DNA of 64,000 nucleotides, from NCBI RefSeq assembly GCF_001189845.1, contig NZ_LFLZ01000011.1:62001-126000 (forward strand). The letters run 5' to 3'. The position numbers and the translations under genes are program-made. The DNA is from Bradyrhizobium tropiciagri. GTDB taxonomy: Bacteria > Pseudomonadota > Alphaproteobacteria > Rhizobiales > Xanthobacteraceae. The notes below the pieces were generated by a model, which was not told the origin of the DNA, did not search any database, and worked only from the letters and a program-made list of their open reading frames with translations. Within the stretch, counting starts at the first letter, position 1. Each line of letters opens with the position of its first letter. Shown here piece by piece: positions 34,700-42,198 of this stretch.

Positions 34700-34933
34700 A
34701 TGGCAGAGTCGTTCGGCAACAAGTTCACGGTCGTCGAAGTGTCTGCAGACGACACAAGGGCGACGCAAATCTGGATTGCGCGCGCCAAGCCGCGTCAAGC
34801 GATTACGTTGATACTCGCTTCCGTTCCGGAAGGTTGGACTGCCGAAGTTCTGGATATCAGCGTGACGTCAGAGCAGCAGAAACTGCTCGAGGAACTCAAT
34901 CTTCAGCCTGGAGACGTGCACAAGATCAGCTGA
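34700..34933 (+). CDS. Hypothetical 77-residue protein
   Basis: ATG 34700 starts AESFGNKFTVVEVSADDTRA; the protein ends SEQQKLLEELNLQPGDVHKI. Coding character continues upstream without a stop to 34613 (YIYLEDDSNQRRASELEG), so the gene may originally have started earlier and lost its start codon. GGAGG lies only two bases before ATG 34700. The function is unknown. Confidence 0.5.
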   Translation: MAESFGNKFTVVEVSADDTRATQIWIARAKPRQAITLILASVPEGWTAEVLDISVTSEQQKLLEELNLQPGDVHKIS

Positions 34934-35015
34934 CCGGATAAAGCCGCTGAGTGATGGGGGTTCAAGCTATTGAATGGTTTGATGGAAGAACGGATGGCGT
35001 CTCGGGCGCAAGCCG

Positions 35016-35222
35016 CTAATGCTTGTTCGGTGCCTCGCTGTCCACCACGTGGCCAACATCAGGCGCCTCGATGCCCGCGTCAATCTCGTCCGACCGATTG
35101 CAAGCGCAGGGCATGCCGGCGCCGCATCGGTATCCGCCGGGGTCGGCAGTCCAGGCCAGGTGCGGATGGCTTTCGCACACCCAGCCGAGACCATGGCAAA
35201 CGGGGCAGTTGGGGTTGATCAC
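35016..35222 (-). CDS. Cys-rich small protein
   Basis: A 68-residue protein: INPNCPVCHGLGWVCESHPH then GYRCGAGMPCACNRSDE. Six cysteines in CPVCxxxxWVC and CxxxxPCxC spacing suggest a zinc- or iron-binding knuckle. Its ATG overlaps the stop of the DUF2934 gene (ATGA, 35219-35222). It is the last gene of a three-gene unit driven by an exact EcfG promoter. Confidence 0.7.
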   Translation of the reverse strand: MINPNCPVCHGLGWVCESHPHLAWTADPGGYRCGAGMPCACNRSDEIDAGIEAPDVGHVVDSEAPNKH

Positions 35223-35380
35223 AGCGTGTCGGGGGTCCGCAGCGGCGAGGACTTATCCTCGTTCAATAGATCCTGCTCGGCCAAGTGCCAAAACTCTTGG
35301 TCTCGTCCTTCCGGTTTTCCCGCTTTCTCCCATAGCTCGTAGGCGCGGGCGGCAACGGCCTCGTCAATGCGTTTGTTCAT
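35219..35380 (-). CDS. DUF2934-family small protein
   Basis: The 53-residue product, NKRIDEAVAARAYELWEKAG then PEGRDQEFWHLAEQDLL, is a good DUF2934 match. Both its ends overlap neighbours by ATGA, so translation of the three genes is coupled. Function is unknown. Confidence 0.75.
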   Translation of the reverse strand: MNKRIDEAVAARAYELWEKAGKPEGRDQEFWHLAEQDLLNEDKSSPLRTPDTL

Positions 35381-35586
35381 GCGGCCTCTCGCCTGGTCGC
35401 CCGATAGAAGTCGATGGCGCGGTTCGCCAACATCAGCTTGCGTCGTTCCCCAGCGAGAGCCATTCGGCCAACAATACTCACAAGAAATTGGCTGGTCTCG
35501 TAGCCGTTGATGATCTCGCCAGAGCGTTCGAGGAAATCCCAAGCGATCTGCACAGACTCTTCCACGAGGATATGTACTTCACTCAT
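35377..35586 (-). CDS. Hypothetical 69-residue protein, first of a coupled trio
   Basis: The helical protein starts SEVHILVEESVQIAWDFLER and ends LMLANRAIDFYRATRREAA. It overlaps the DUF2934 gene by 4 bases. The EcfG promoter at 35595-35619 lies only 9 bases from its ATG, so the leader would be very short or the transcript nearly leaderless. The family is not recognised. Confidence 0.6.
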   Translation of the reverse strand: MSEVHILVEESVQIAWDFLERSGEIINGYETSQFLVSIVGRMALAGERRKLMLANRAIDFYRATRREAA

Positions 35587-35594
35587 GAGTTTAG

Positions 35595-35619
35595 AACGCG
35601 GCTTAAAAGGCGCCGTTCC
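35595..35619 (-). promoter_or_regulatory. EcfG promoter, exact GGAAC-N16-CGTT
   Basis: On the minus strand TTAGGAAC is followed after exactly 16 bases by CGTT, immediately upstream of the three-gene unit 35586-35016. Confidence 0.7.
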
Positions 35620-35628
35620 TAAAGCAAA

Positions 35629-35653
35629 GGGCCCCCGCCGGATACGGGGGCCC
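35629..35653 (-). terminator. Stem-loop with CCTTTGCTTT tail
   Basis: GGGCCCCCG pairs with CGGGGGCCC; on the minus strand it follows the gene at 35687-35887 by 34 bases and separates it from the next promoter. Confidence 0.6.
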
Positions 35654-35686
35654 TGAGAACCTGGAGGGAGGAGATTCCTCCAAGCC

Positions 35687-35887
35687 CTATTTCGGCGACT
35701 GTAGTCCCGGTGAACTCATCCACTCACCAAGGTGGGCTGCCGTATCAGCCTGCCGGGCCTTCTTCACGAGCTGGTCTCGCTCAGCACCTGGCGGCATCTG
35801 ACTGGCTTGTTCACGGCTATCGGCCGCGAACTTCCTGAGCCGCTCCTGAAGCGTTTCTGTTTGTTTGAACCGACGCCGTTTCTTCAT
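35687..35887 (-). CDS. Conserved small basic protein
   Basis: A 66-residue protein: KKRRRFKQTETLQERLRKFA, then ASQMPPGAERDQLVKKARQA and a short tail GEWMSSPGL. Two helices with a PPG turn resemble a small-protein family that I associate with Bradyrhizobium. ATG 35887 is preferred to 35941. The function is unknown. A stem-loop terminator follows. Confidence 0.65.
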   Translation of the reverse strand: MKKRRRFKQTETLQERLRKFAADSREQASQMPPGAERDQLVKKARQADTAAHLGEWMSSPGLQSPK

Positions 35888-36013
35888 GGCGTGCTCCCTG
35901 CTTGTGTATGGCGGGAGCGCTGTGATGGGCGTTCTCATCACCGGAAGTTACCCTTGGCCGCACGATGATGGATAAAACGTAATATCGGTACACGATACTT
36001 TCTACAACGTATG

Positions 36014-36270
36014 TTACTTTCTTGAAATTTCCCTTGACGAGCTCGCGCGCAGCAAGCCCTCGGACGTTATGTCGCGGTATTCGATTTCCGCTGTAAAAAC
36101 AGGCTCAACCCACGTTGCCTTCGATTTCCTGAGCGGCTTACTCAATTTGCTCTTTGGACTAACTATGCTGTCTAGTGCTTTGCGGATTTTGCTGGATGTC
36201 GTTCGATTCCAGCCCGTCCCGACCTTGCCCATGTAGACCAGGTTATGCGCGGCAAGTGTACCGATGGAGC
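36014..36270 (-). pseudogene. ligD: C-terminal fragment of ATP-dependent DNA ligase D
   Basis: The frame reads NLVYMGKVGTGWNRTTSSKI then SKATWVEPVFTAEIEYRDIT and SEGLLRASS, the OB-fold end of the LigD-type non-homologous end-joining ligase. The nucleotidyl-transferase part upstream is missing, and the final helices after LLRASS are replaced. It is a non-functional remnant directly upstream of the GH13 gene. Confidence 0.75.
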
Positions 36271-36402
36271 CTGTGCCCTCAAGGCGACGCTACTTCCTTG
36301 CCTGGAGTGTCGTCCCGCAGCTTGCGGGATGACGCTCTGGGCAGGAACCCGTCGCCGGCTCGCCGCTTATCTTCCGGCCCTCGCCGAAGAGGATATAGCC
36401 TC

Positions 36403-38094
36403 GTGATCGACGACCTCTGGTACAAGAATGGCGTGATCTATTGCCTGTCCGTTGGCACCTACATGGATGCCAACGGCGATGGAGTCGGCGATTTCAACGG
36501 CCTGCTGCGGCGTCTGGATTACCTGGACGGGCTCGGCATCACCACGATCTGGTTGATGCCATTTCAGACTTCGCCCAACAGAGACGGCGGCTACGACATT
36601 TCGGACTATTACGGCGTCGACCCGCGCTACGGCACGCTGGGCGATTTTGTCGAATTCACCCATGGCTGCCAGCAACGCGGCATTCGCGTGATCATTGACC
36701 TCGTCGTCAATCACACCTCGGATCAACACGCCTGGTTCAAGTCGGCACGGAGCTCGAAGGACTCGCCCTTCCGCGACTGGTATGTCTGGTCGGACAGCAA
36801 GCCGGCCAACGCCAACACGGGCATGGTGTTTCCCGGCGTTCAGAAAACGACCTGGACGCGCGACAAGCAGGCGGGCGCCTGGTACTTTCATCGCTTCTAC
36901 GATTTCCAGCCGGACCTCAACACATCGAACCCGCACGTGCAGGCCGAGATCCTCAAGATCATGGGGTTCTGGATCCAGCTCGGCGTCTCGGGCTTCCGCA
37001 TGGACGCCGTGCCTTTCGTGATCGCGACCAAGGGCACATCGGTGCGCAAGCCGGTCGAGCAATATGACATGCTGCGATCGTTTCGCGAATTCCTGCAATG
37101 GCGTCAGGGCAACGCGATCATCCTCGCCGAAGCCAACGTGCCGCCCGAGACGGATATGGAGTATTTCGGGCGCGACGGCGACCGCATGCAGATGATGTTC
37201 AACTTCCACGTCAATCAACATCTGTTTTACGCGCTGGCATCGGCCGACACAAAACCGCTGGCGAAGGCACTGACGGCGACCAAGCCACGGCCCGCGACCG
37301 CGCAATGGGGCCTGTTCTTGCGCAATCACGACGAGCTCGACCTCGGCCGCCTCACCAAGGCGCAGCGCGAGACGGTCTTCAAGGCATTCGGTCCGGACAA
37401 GAGCATGCAACTCTACGACCGCGGCATCCGTCGGCGCCTTGCGCCCATGCTGGGCGGCGACAGGCGGCGCCTGGAGCTCGCTTACAGTCTGATGTGCACG
37501 CTTCCCGGCACGCCCGTAATCCGCTACGGCGATGAGCTCGGCATGGGCGATAATCTCGACTTGCCGGAGCGCACTTGCGCACGCACGCCGATGCAATGGT
37601 CGACCGAGCCGCACGGCGGCTTTACCGAGAGCGATCGGCCATGTGTGCCTGTGATCGACGAGGGTCCCTATGGCTATGAACACGTCAACGCAGCCAAGCA
37701 GCGCCGCGATCCGAATTCGATGCTGAACTGGACCGAGCGCATTATCCGTATGCGCAAGGAAGTCCCCGAGATCGGCTGGGGAGACTTCAAGGTTGTTAGT
37801 ACCCGAAATCCTGCCGTACTGGTCATTCGTTACGACTGGCGTAACAACTCGGTATTGTTCGTGCATAATTTCGCGGAAAAGCCGCTCGAGGTCTCGTTCA
37901 ATGTCGGGCTGCCTGACGACGCCGGCAATCTTCTCGTGAACCTCCTGACCGAGGATCACAGCCGCGCCGACGATGCCGGGCGTCACAAGCTCCTGATCGA
38001 GGCCTACGGCTATCGCTGGTACCGGGTCGGCGGGCTCGACTACCTGCTCAAGCGCAGCGACATTGACACCAACGAGCCGCGCACAGCACGTTAG
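36403..38094 (+). CDS. GH13 alpha-amylase-family enzyme, trehalose-synthase-like
   Basis: A 563-residue (beta/alpha)8 enzyme. Conserved regions are visible in order: DLWYKNGVIYCLSVGTYMDA, DLVVNHTSDQH (region I), GFRMDAVPF with the nucleophile Asp (about 200), ILAEANVPPE with the general acid Glu (about 240) and FLRNHDELDL with the third carboxylate (about 308). The opening and the Ca-site residues resemble trehalose synthase (maltose to trehalose). An alpha-glucosidase is the alternative. GTG 36403 has AGAGGA nine bases upstream; the open extension to 36175 crosses the ligD remnant. Trehalose synthesis would suit the surrounding stress genes. Confidence 0.82.
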   Translation: MIDDLWYKNGVIYCLSVGTYMDANGDGVGDFNGLLRRLDYLDGLGITTIWLMPFQTSPNRDGGYDISDYYGVDPRYGTLGDFVEFTHGCQQRGIRVIIDLVVNHTSDQHAWFKSARSSKDSPFRDWYVWSDSKPANANTGMVFPGVQKTTWTRDKQAGAWYFHRFYDFQPDLNTSNPHVQAEILKIMGFWIQLGVSGFRMDAVPFVIATKGTSVRKPVEQYDMLRSFREFLQWRQGNAIILAEANVPPETDMEYFGRDGDRMQMMFNFHVNQHLFYALASADTKPLAKALTATKPRPATAQWGLFLRNHDELDLGRLTKAQRETVFKAFGPDKSMQLYDRGIRRRLAPMLGGDRRRLELAYSLMCTLPGTPVIRYGDELGMGDNLDLPERTCARTPMQWSTEPHGGFTESDRPCVPVIDEGPYGYEHVNAAKQRRDPNSMLNWTERIIRMRKEVPEIGWGDFKVVSTRNPAVLVIRYDWRNNSVLFVHNFAEKPLEVSFNVGLPDDAGNLLVNLLTEDHSRADDAGRHKLLIEAYGYRWYRVGGLDYLLKRSDIDTNEPRTAR

Positions 38095-38154
38095 TCGTCC
38101 TGAAGCGGCCCCAGGATCACGCCCTCGTTGGCGCGCAGGTCGAGGACGCCTTCG

Positions 38155-38285
38155 CATTCCAGTGCACGCCACCGCCCCCGACCCCATTGGGCGGCATGAA
38201 CGCGCCCCAGCTGCGGATCGGCAGCGCTGTCTGGCTCACCTTGTTGCGGAACGTGAAGGTGGTCTGGTCCGGACGGAGAAACAAC
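38155..38285 (-). pseudogene. Internal fragment of a GMC-type gluconate/glucose dehydrogenase
   Basis: The minus-strand frame reads TTFTFRNKVSQTALPIRSWG then FMPPNGVGGGGVHWN, matching the segment around the FAD-binding GGAGVHW motif of GMC oxidoreductases of the gluconate 2-dehydrogenase type. Start, FAD fold and C-terminus are all missing. It lies directly after the subunit 3 remnant, the natural gene order, so the operon collapsed by internal deletion. Confidence 0.7.
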
Positions 38286-38303
38286 TCATGGCGAGAGCTG
38301 CGA

Positions 38304-38550
38304 TTACGGCCCCTGTTCCTTGGCGCCCTTGATGTAGGGACCGAGCGTGTATGGCGCCATAGCCGCCCCTGAGCTGCCGATCGATGAACACGGCGCAACC
38401 GGCTTCCTTGCCGCCCGGTGTCTCGGGATCGGGCGGGATGATCCGGTCGACGATCGCTTCCATCGCCCGCGCCTCGTCAGCGGTGAAGAATTGCCATCGA
38501 CCCAGGCGTTCGATCTCCGGCGCCGAATTCAGGTGTGGCGCCCACGGCAC
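38304..38550 (-). pseudogene. Gluconate 2-dehydrogenase subunit 3-like, frameshifted
   Basis: The frame reads GRWQFFTADEARAMEAIVDR then TPGGKEAGCAVFIDRQL, typical of the small subunit 3 of membrane gluconate dehydrogenases. At about 38355-38362 the frame changes and continues as APYTLGPYIKGAKEQGP to TAA 38304-38306. The protein is thus broken, and its partner survives only as the fragment at 38155-38285. Confidence 0.7.
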
Positions 38551-38759
38551 GCGGTCGTGGATCAGCGCACCCGGCTCAGCGAGGTCGTGCTTACCAAGGA
38601 GGCTGCAAGCGAAAGCAGGAATGATCGACGCCGCATGGAAAGGCCTATCGCGCCATTTTCCGGCAACGTGAGCGCCGTTCGCTGGTTCCTATGCTGCGGC
38701 TGTTACGTGAAGATGCCTTCGGACTATGCGGATTCCAAGTTCCACCGATTGCATCCGCA

Positions 38760-39368
38760 TCAGTCGTTGAGGCTCCACATCCGAAGGATGTCGGCTGTGG
38801 ACGCGACCTCGATTTGAATGCTGAACCGTTGGGCGTAAAGCTGCAACAGCGCGTCATGGCTCTGATCTGAAGAACTGCAAAGCGCGTCCTCTGCCATGAT
38901 GACCCGGTATCCTATGTCGATCGCCGCCAGCACGGTGGCGAGCACGCAAACATCGGTTTCGCCGCCCGAGACGATGATCGTATCCACTCCATGTGCGTCC
39001 AGATGGGCTTGCAGGCGCCCATTGCCGAATGCGTTGTAGATCTGACGGTCGATAATGGCCGCCGGCGGCACAAAGGCGGCGAGCGGGGGCACCAGCTCGA
39101 TCAACCCGGGATCAAGCCGCTCACGGGTTACGCATTCCCATTTCTCGTAATAGGGCCGCCATATCCCGCGCGCGTCGTACTTTGAGCGCGGTGGAATAAA
39201 GCGGGTGAAGACGGTGCGCTCAGGGGCGTGCCGCGCCAGCTCAACCATGCGCGGCAGCACGCGGTCCATCCACGGCGTAGCCCAAGGCGCCCCCGGCTCG
39301 AATAGCCGCTGCATGTCGACGCAGAGATGCACCGCATGGAAACCAGGTGGACTGAGAAGCTGTCCCAT
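38760..39368 (-). CDS. Isochorismatase-family cysteine hydrolase
   Basis: A 202-residue hydrolase: the catalytic Asp in HLCVDMQRLFEPG, Lys in VTRERLDPGL/ RQIYNAFG region and the nucleophile Cys in SGGETDVCVLATVLAAID. The family contains nicotinamidases, ureidoacrylate and isochorismate hydrolases; the substrate cannot be decided. Codon usage is normal and the gene is intact, flanked by the gluconate dehydrogenase remnants and the CsbD gene. Confidence 0.82.
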   Translation of the reverse strand: MGQLLSPPGFHAVHLCVDMQRLFEPGAPWATPWMDRVLPRMVELARHAPERTVFTRFIPPRSKYDARGIWRPYYEKWECVTRERLDPGLIELVPPLAAFVPPAAIIDRQIYNAFGNGRLQAHLDAHGVDTIIVSGGETDVCVLATVLAAIDIGYRVIMAEDALCSSSDQSHDALLQLYAQRFSIQIEVASTADILRMWSLND

Positions 39369-39444
39369 CGCTCCGACCTGCTTGTACCGGCATCAACAGC
39401 CGCGAATCGGCTCACGATCCGGCTCAGGCGCGGCGCAAGCAAAA

Positions 39445-39466
39445 AGGCCTCGCCGAGGCGAGGCCT
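39445..39466 (-). terminator. Perfect palindrome with TTTTT tail, csbD terminator
   Basis: AGGCCTCGCCGAGGCGAGGCCT is self-complementary apart from the loop and is followed on the minus strand by five T. It lies 14 bases after the CsbD stop codon and is a convincing intrinsic terminator. Confidence 0.75.
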
Positions 39467-39479
39467 GAGGTGCGTATGG

Positions 39480-39683
39480 TCACCACTTCTGGCGACCGTA
39501 CCAGTCGTTGACTTCTTTTGCGGCCTGATCCTTGGCATAGCCGTAGCGCTGCTGGAGACGGCCTTCGAGCTGGTCCTGCTTGCCGGCGATGACGTCGAGG
39601 TCGTCGTCGGTCAGCTTGCCCCACTGCTCCTTGACCTTGCCCTTCATCTGCTTCCAGTTGCCTTCGACACGATTCCAATCCAT
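39480..39683 (-). CDS. CsbD-family stress protein
   Basis: A 67-residue protein starting DWNRVEGNWKQMKGKVKEQW and continuing GKLTDDDLDVIAGKQDQLEG, a clear CsbD/YjbJ match. These abundant small helical proteins are induced by general stress; the molecular role is unsettled. It is a single-gene unit with an exact EcfG promoter 32-56 bases upstream and a strong terminator. Confidence 0.9.
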   Translation of the reverse strand: MDWNRVEGNWKQMKGKVKEQWGKLTDDDLDVIAGKQDQLEGRLQQRYGYAKDQAAKEVNDWYGRQKW

Positions 39684-39714
39684 CGCGGTTCTCCGTTGAA
39701 AGATGAGCCCCTCC

Positions 39715-39739
39715 AACGGCTGCGCCGACACTTCGTTCC
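39715..39739 (-). promoter_or_regulatory. EcfG promoter of csbD, exact GGAAC-N16-CGTT
   Basis: On the minus strand AAGGAAC is followed after exactly 16 bases by CGTT. The distance to the csbD start codon is 32 bases. Confidence 0.75.
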
Positions 39740-39797
39740 TTGAGGGCCTTGCGGCAAAGCCACGCAATCGCCGATCACCGACGCGCCAACGCAGATA

Positions 39798-39822
39798 GGA
39801 ACGAGGCGCCCGAAAGCAGGTT
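39798..39822 (+). promoter_or_regulatory. EcfG-like promoter, GGAAC-N16-GGTT
   Basis: TAGGAAC is followed after 16 bases by GGTT, one mismatch from consensus, 38 bases upstream of the DUF892 start codon. It is divergent from the csbD promoter. Confidence 0.55.
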
Positions 39823-39859
39823 GTGGGTGCGTATCAACCCGCAGTTACGGAGCCAGCCC

Positions 39860-40348
39860 ATGCCGGAGAAAGACCTCAGCGCCCTCTTCCTCGATACCCT
39901 CAAGGACATCTACTACGCCGAAAAGCAGATCCTCAAGACGTTGCCACGGATGGCCAAGGCCGCTGGCTCCGACGATCTGCGAGCAGCCTTTGAAAAGCAT
40001 CACGACGAAACCGAAGGCCAGATCGAGCGGCTCGAGCAGATCTTCGATCTGATGGGCAAGCCGGCGCGCGGCAAGAAATGCGATGCCATCGAGGGGATCA
40101 TCGACGAAGGCAAGGAGATCATGGAGGAGTACGCCGGCACGCCGGCGCTCGACGCGGGCCTGCTATCGGCGGCCCAGGCGGTCGAGCACTACGAGATCGC
40201 CCGTTACGGCACATTGAAGGCCTGGGCGGCCCGGCTCAGCATGAAGGACGCCGTCAAGCTCATCGACCAAACATTGGCCGAGGAGAAGAAGACCGACGAG
40301 ACCCTGACCAAGCTCGCGGTCAGCGCTATCAATGCCGAGGCAGCCTGA
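39860..40348 (+). CDS. DUF892 (YciF/YciE-like) ferritin-fold protein
   Basis: A 162-residue four-helix protein: LFLDTLKDIYYAEKQILKTL, FEKHHDETEGQIERLEQIFD, AAQAVEHYEIARYGTLKAWA. The Glu and His residues in these helices form the di-iron-type site of the YciF family, linked to stress responses. ATG 39860 has GGAG upstream. A DUF4142 gene follows after 11 bases in the same operon. A paralogue lies at 53698-54207. Confidence 0.88.
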   Translation: MPEKDLSALFLDTLKDIYYAEKQILKTLPRMAKAAGSDDLRAAFEKHHDETEGQIERLEQIFDLMGKPARGKKCDAIEGIIDEGKEIMEEYAGTPALDAGLLSAAQAVEHYEIARYGTLKAWAARLSMKDAVKLIDQTLAEEKKTDETLTKLAVSAINAEAA

Positions 40349-40359
40349 GGAGATACGTG

Positions 40360-40896
40360 ATGAAGCGAACCATTCTGGTGATCGCGATCGCCTGCGGGGT
40401 GATTTCTCCGGCACTGGCCCAGTCCGTGGGTGAGAAGACCGGCGTTAATTCAGTGCTTGGCGTCGCGCCGAAGACCGAAGACTTCGTCAAGGAAGCCGCA
40501 ACCAGCGACATGCTGGAGATCGAGGCGGCCAAGATCGCCCAGCAGAAAGGCAATGCCGCGGAGAAGAAATTCGCCGATCAGATGGTGACCGACCACACCA
40601 AGACCTCCACTGAATTGAAGGAGATGGTCACCGGCGAGATGAAGGCTGCGTTGCCGAATGGCCTCGACGAGAGCTCCCAGAAGAAGCTCGACGTGCTGCG
40701 CAACACCAAGGTAGACGATTTCGCCAGCGAATACGATCCGATGCAGGTCAGCGCCCACAAGGACGCGGTCTCGGTGTTCGAGCGCTACGCCAAGGGCGGC
40801 GAGGATCCGAAGCTCAAGGACTGGGCTGATAAGACCCTGCTCGCGCTTATGCACCATCTCGCAATGGCGCAGGACCTCGACAAGAACCACAAGTAG
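40360..40896 (+). CDS. DUF4142 periplasmic protein
   Basis: A 178-residue exported protein. The leader is KRTILVIAIACGVISPALAQ with a signal peptidase I site after ALA, and the mature part is a ferritin-like DUF4142 bundle (FVKEAATSDMLEIEAAKIAQ, FADQMVTDHTKTSTELKEMV, ending HHLAMAQDLDKNHK). TGAGGAG precedes the start. It is co-transcribed with the DUF892 gene, so one ferritin-like protein would act in the cytoplasm and one in the periplasm. Confidence 0.88.
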   Translation: MKRTILVIAIACGVISPALAQSVGEKTGVNSVLGVAPKTEDFVKEAATSDMLEIEAAKIAQQKGNAAEKKFADQMVTDHTKTSTELKEMVTGEMKAALPNGLDESSQKKLDVLRNTKVDDFASEYDPMQVSAHKDAVSVFERYAKGGEDPKLKDWADKTLLALMHHLAMAQDLDKNHK

Positions 40897-41002
40897 CCAT
40901 CGACCGCCGGCAGCCGACCGATCCGGTTGCCGGCGACGTCGCCTGGAACGAACGCTCCGATCACGGATTGCCCCGCTATTCCGGCGTCATGAGGCAATTC
41001 GA

Positions 41003-41186
41003 ATGGCGCACTTCGCCGCCCTGCGCACCCATCCGCTGGAATTTCGGAATACTGCTGCGCTCGCAGCGGTGGGGATGCTGGTTGCCACAGCCTTCGGCCT
41101 CAGCACCCTGATCACGCCGCTGTACCTGATCTATCAGAAGGCCTTTGGCTTCTCGCAGATCACCCTGACGCTGATCTATGCGGTCG
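41003..41186 (+). pseudogene. N-terminal fragment of an MFS transporter
   Basis: The frame gives TAALAAVGMLVATAFGLSTL and YLIYQKAFGFSQITLTLIYA, the first two helices of a major facilitator transporter. The similarity stops abruptly at about 41186, where DNA next to a leftward small gene takes over. The remaining ten helices are missing. Confidence 0.68.
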
Positions 41187-41229
41187 GCCGACGACCCAGC
41201 ACGCGCAACTCTAGCTACCCGACCCGATT

Positions 41230-41373
41230 TCACGGCTCCGCCTGCCGGGTCTCGGCTAGGTCGATGGCGAGGCGTTTTGCTATCGCAATAGCCTGGTCTC
41301 GATCGTCGACCGGCTGGCCCGTCTGGTCGATGACACGCTTATCGTTGACGATCGCGAAGTGAAAGGCAGCCAT
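41230..41373 (-). CDS. DUF6894-like 47-residue protein
   Basis: ATG 41373 opens AAFHFAIVNDKRVIDQTGQP and the protein ends RLAIDLAETRQAEP. It resembles the first half of DUF6894 proteins. It lies 14 bases after the stop of the gene at 41388-41555 and is probably in the same operon. The function is unknown. Confidence 0.6.
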   Translation of the reverse strand: MAAFHFAIVNDKRVIDQTGQPVDDRDQAIAIAKRLAIDLAETRQAEP

Positions 41374-41387
41374 CCGTTGCTCGCCGA

Positions 41388-41555
41388 TTATTGCGTGTTC
41401 GACTCATGCCACTTTTCCAGGTCGGGCTTCTTGTCGTCGCCGGAGCGTTGCTCCTTCTCGGCGTTGCCCTTCCAGGGCTTGTCGGTTTGCGCATGTGAAC
41501 CCCAGTCGCTCGAGCGGCCGGAATCCTGCGTCACAGGTTTTGGCTTTCGTTTCAT
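41388..41555 (-). CDS. Conserved 55-residue hydrophilic protein
   Basis: From ATG 41555, with GAGGAG upstream, the protein reads KRKPKPVTQDSGRSSDWGSH, then QTDKPWKGNAEKEQRSGDDK and ends DLEKWHESNTQ. It is extremely polar and probably disordered, like other small Bradyrhizobium stress proteins. A TTAGGAAC element lies at 41596-41603 on the same strand but without a good -10. Confidence 0.72.
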   Translation of the reverse strand: MKRKPKPVTQDSGRSSDWGSHAQTDKPWKGNAEKEQRSGDDKKPDLEKWHESNTQ

Positions 41556-41613
41556 ATCGATCTCCTCAGGAACAGAAGCGCAGACCTAGCGATGGGTTCC
41601 TAAGCCACCGCCG

Positions 41614-41784
41614 TCAGGGACCGACCGCGACAGAGCCCGCGATCACCATGACCAGCGCGTCCAGATCGATCTTGCCGCTGACCGCCAACTCGCCGCCATC
41701 CTGCACGCGGAGCGCATCCGGCCGGTTGGCGGCCTGCCGCTTGAATTCGCCGATGATCGCTTCCCTGAGCTCTTCCTCGAGCAT
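41614..41784 (-). CDS. Conserved 56-residue acidic protein
   Basis: ATG 41784 starts LEEELREAIIGEFKRQAANR and the protein ends LDALVMVIAGSVAVGP. It resembles small proteins I associate with rhizobial stress loci, with a helix, a beta-hairpin and a C-terminal hydrophobic helix. It follows the cupin gene by 17 bases. The function is unknown. Confidence 0.68.
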   Translation of the reverse strand: MLEEELREAIIGEFKRQAANRPDALRVQDGGELAVSGKIDLDALVMVIAGSVAVGP

Positions 41785-41801
41785 GTCGACACTGTCAGCC
41801 T

Positions 41802-42146
41802 CTACGAGTGAACCTTGTCGCGGCCGTGCACCTGCGCCGGTGGCGCAGTGGCTTCGACCGCCGTGAACGGCTCGAGAATGCGATAGCGGTGCTCCGCCCC
41901 CGCGGGAACCAGCCAGGAATCGCCCGGCTGCAGACGGATGGTCTGCCCTTCCAGGGTCAATTCGGCCGCACCACCGATGACATATCTGACCGTCTCGTAG
42001 TCGCGCCGATCGGTAACACCTGGTTGCGGCTGTTCGCGATCCCAGAGCCGCATCGCAACGCGTTTGCCCGACACGAGGTAGGTCTGGCCCATCTCGCCCT
42101 TCGGGGACGTGCTGATAGATACTTTCTTGATCGAGCTGTCGCTCAT
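41802..42146 (-). CDS. Cupin-domain protein
   Basis: A 114-residue single-cupin protein: YETVRYVIGGAAELTLEGQT (first cupin motif) and LQPGDSWLVPAGAEHRYRIL (second motif, with the metal-binding His). ATG 42146 has GGAG six bases upstream. It lies between the sorbosone-dehydrogenase-like gene and a small gene in one leftward operon. It might bind a metal or sugar; the activity is unknown. Confidence 0.8.
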   Translation of the reverse strand: MSDSSIKKVSISTSPKGEMGQTYLVSGKRVAMRLWDREQPQPGVTDRRDYETVRYVIGGAAELTLEGQTIRLQPGDSWLVPAGAEHRYRILEPFTAVEATAPPAQVHGRDKVHS

Positions 42147-42198
42147 GGTGTTCTCCAATTAATTGCTTGTGCGCGCGGGTGGAAACGCCAACGGATTG

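Noticed and set aside
36367..38187. A 606-codon open frame antisense to the GH13 gene
   Set aside because: It mirrors the high-GC coding strand, has no domain resemblance and no ribosome binding site, while the plus strand shows all GH13 motifs.
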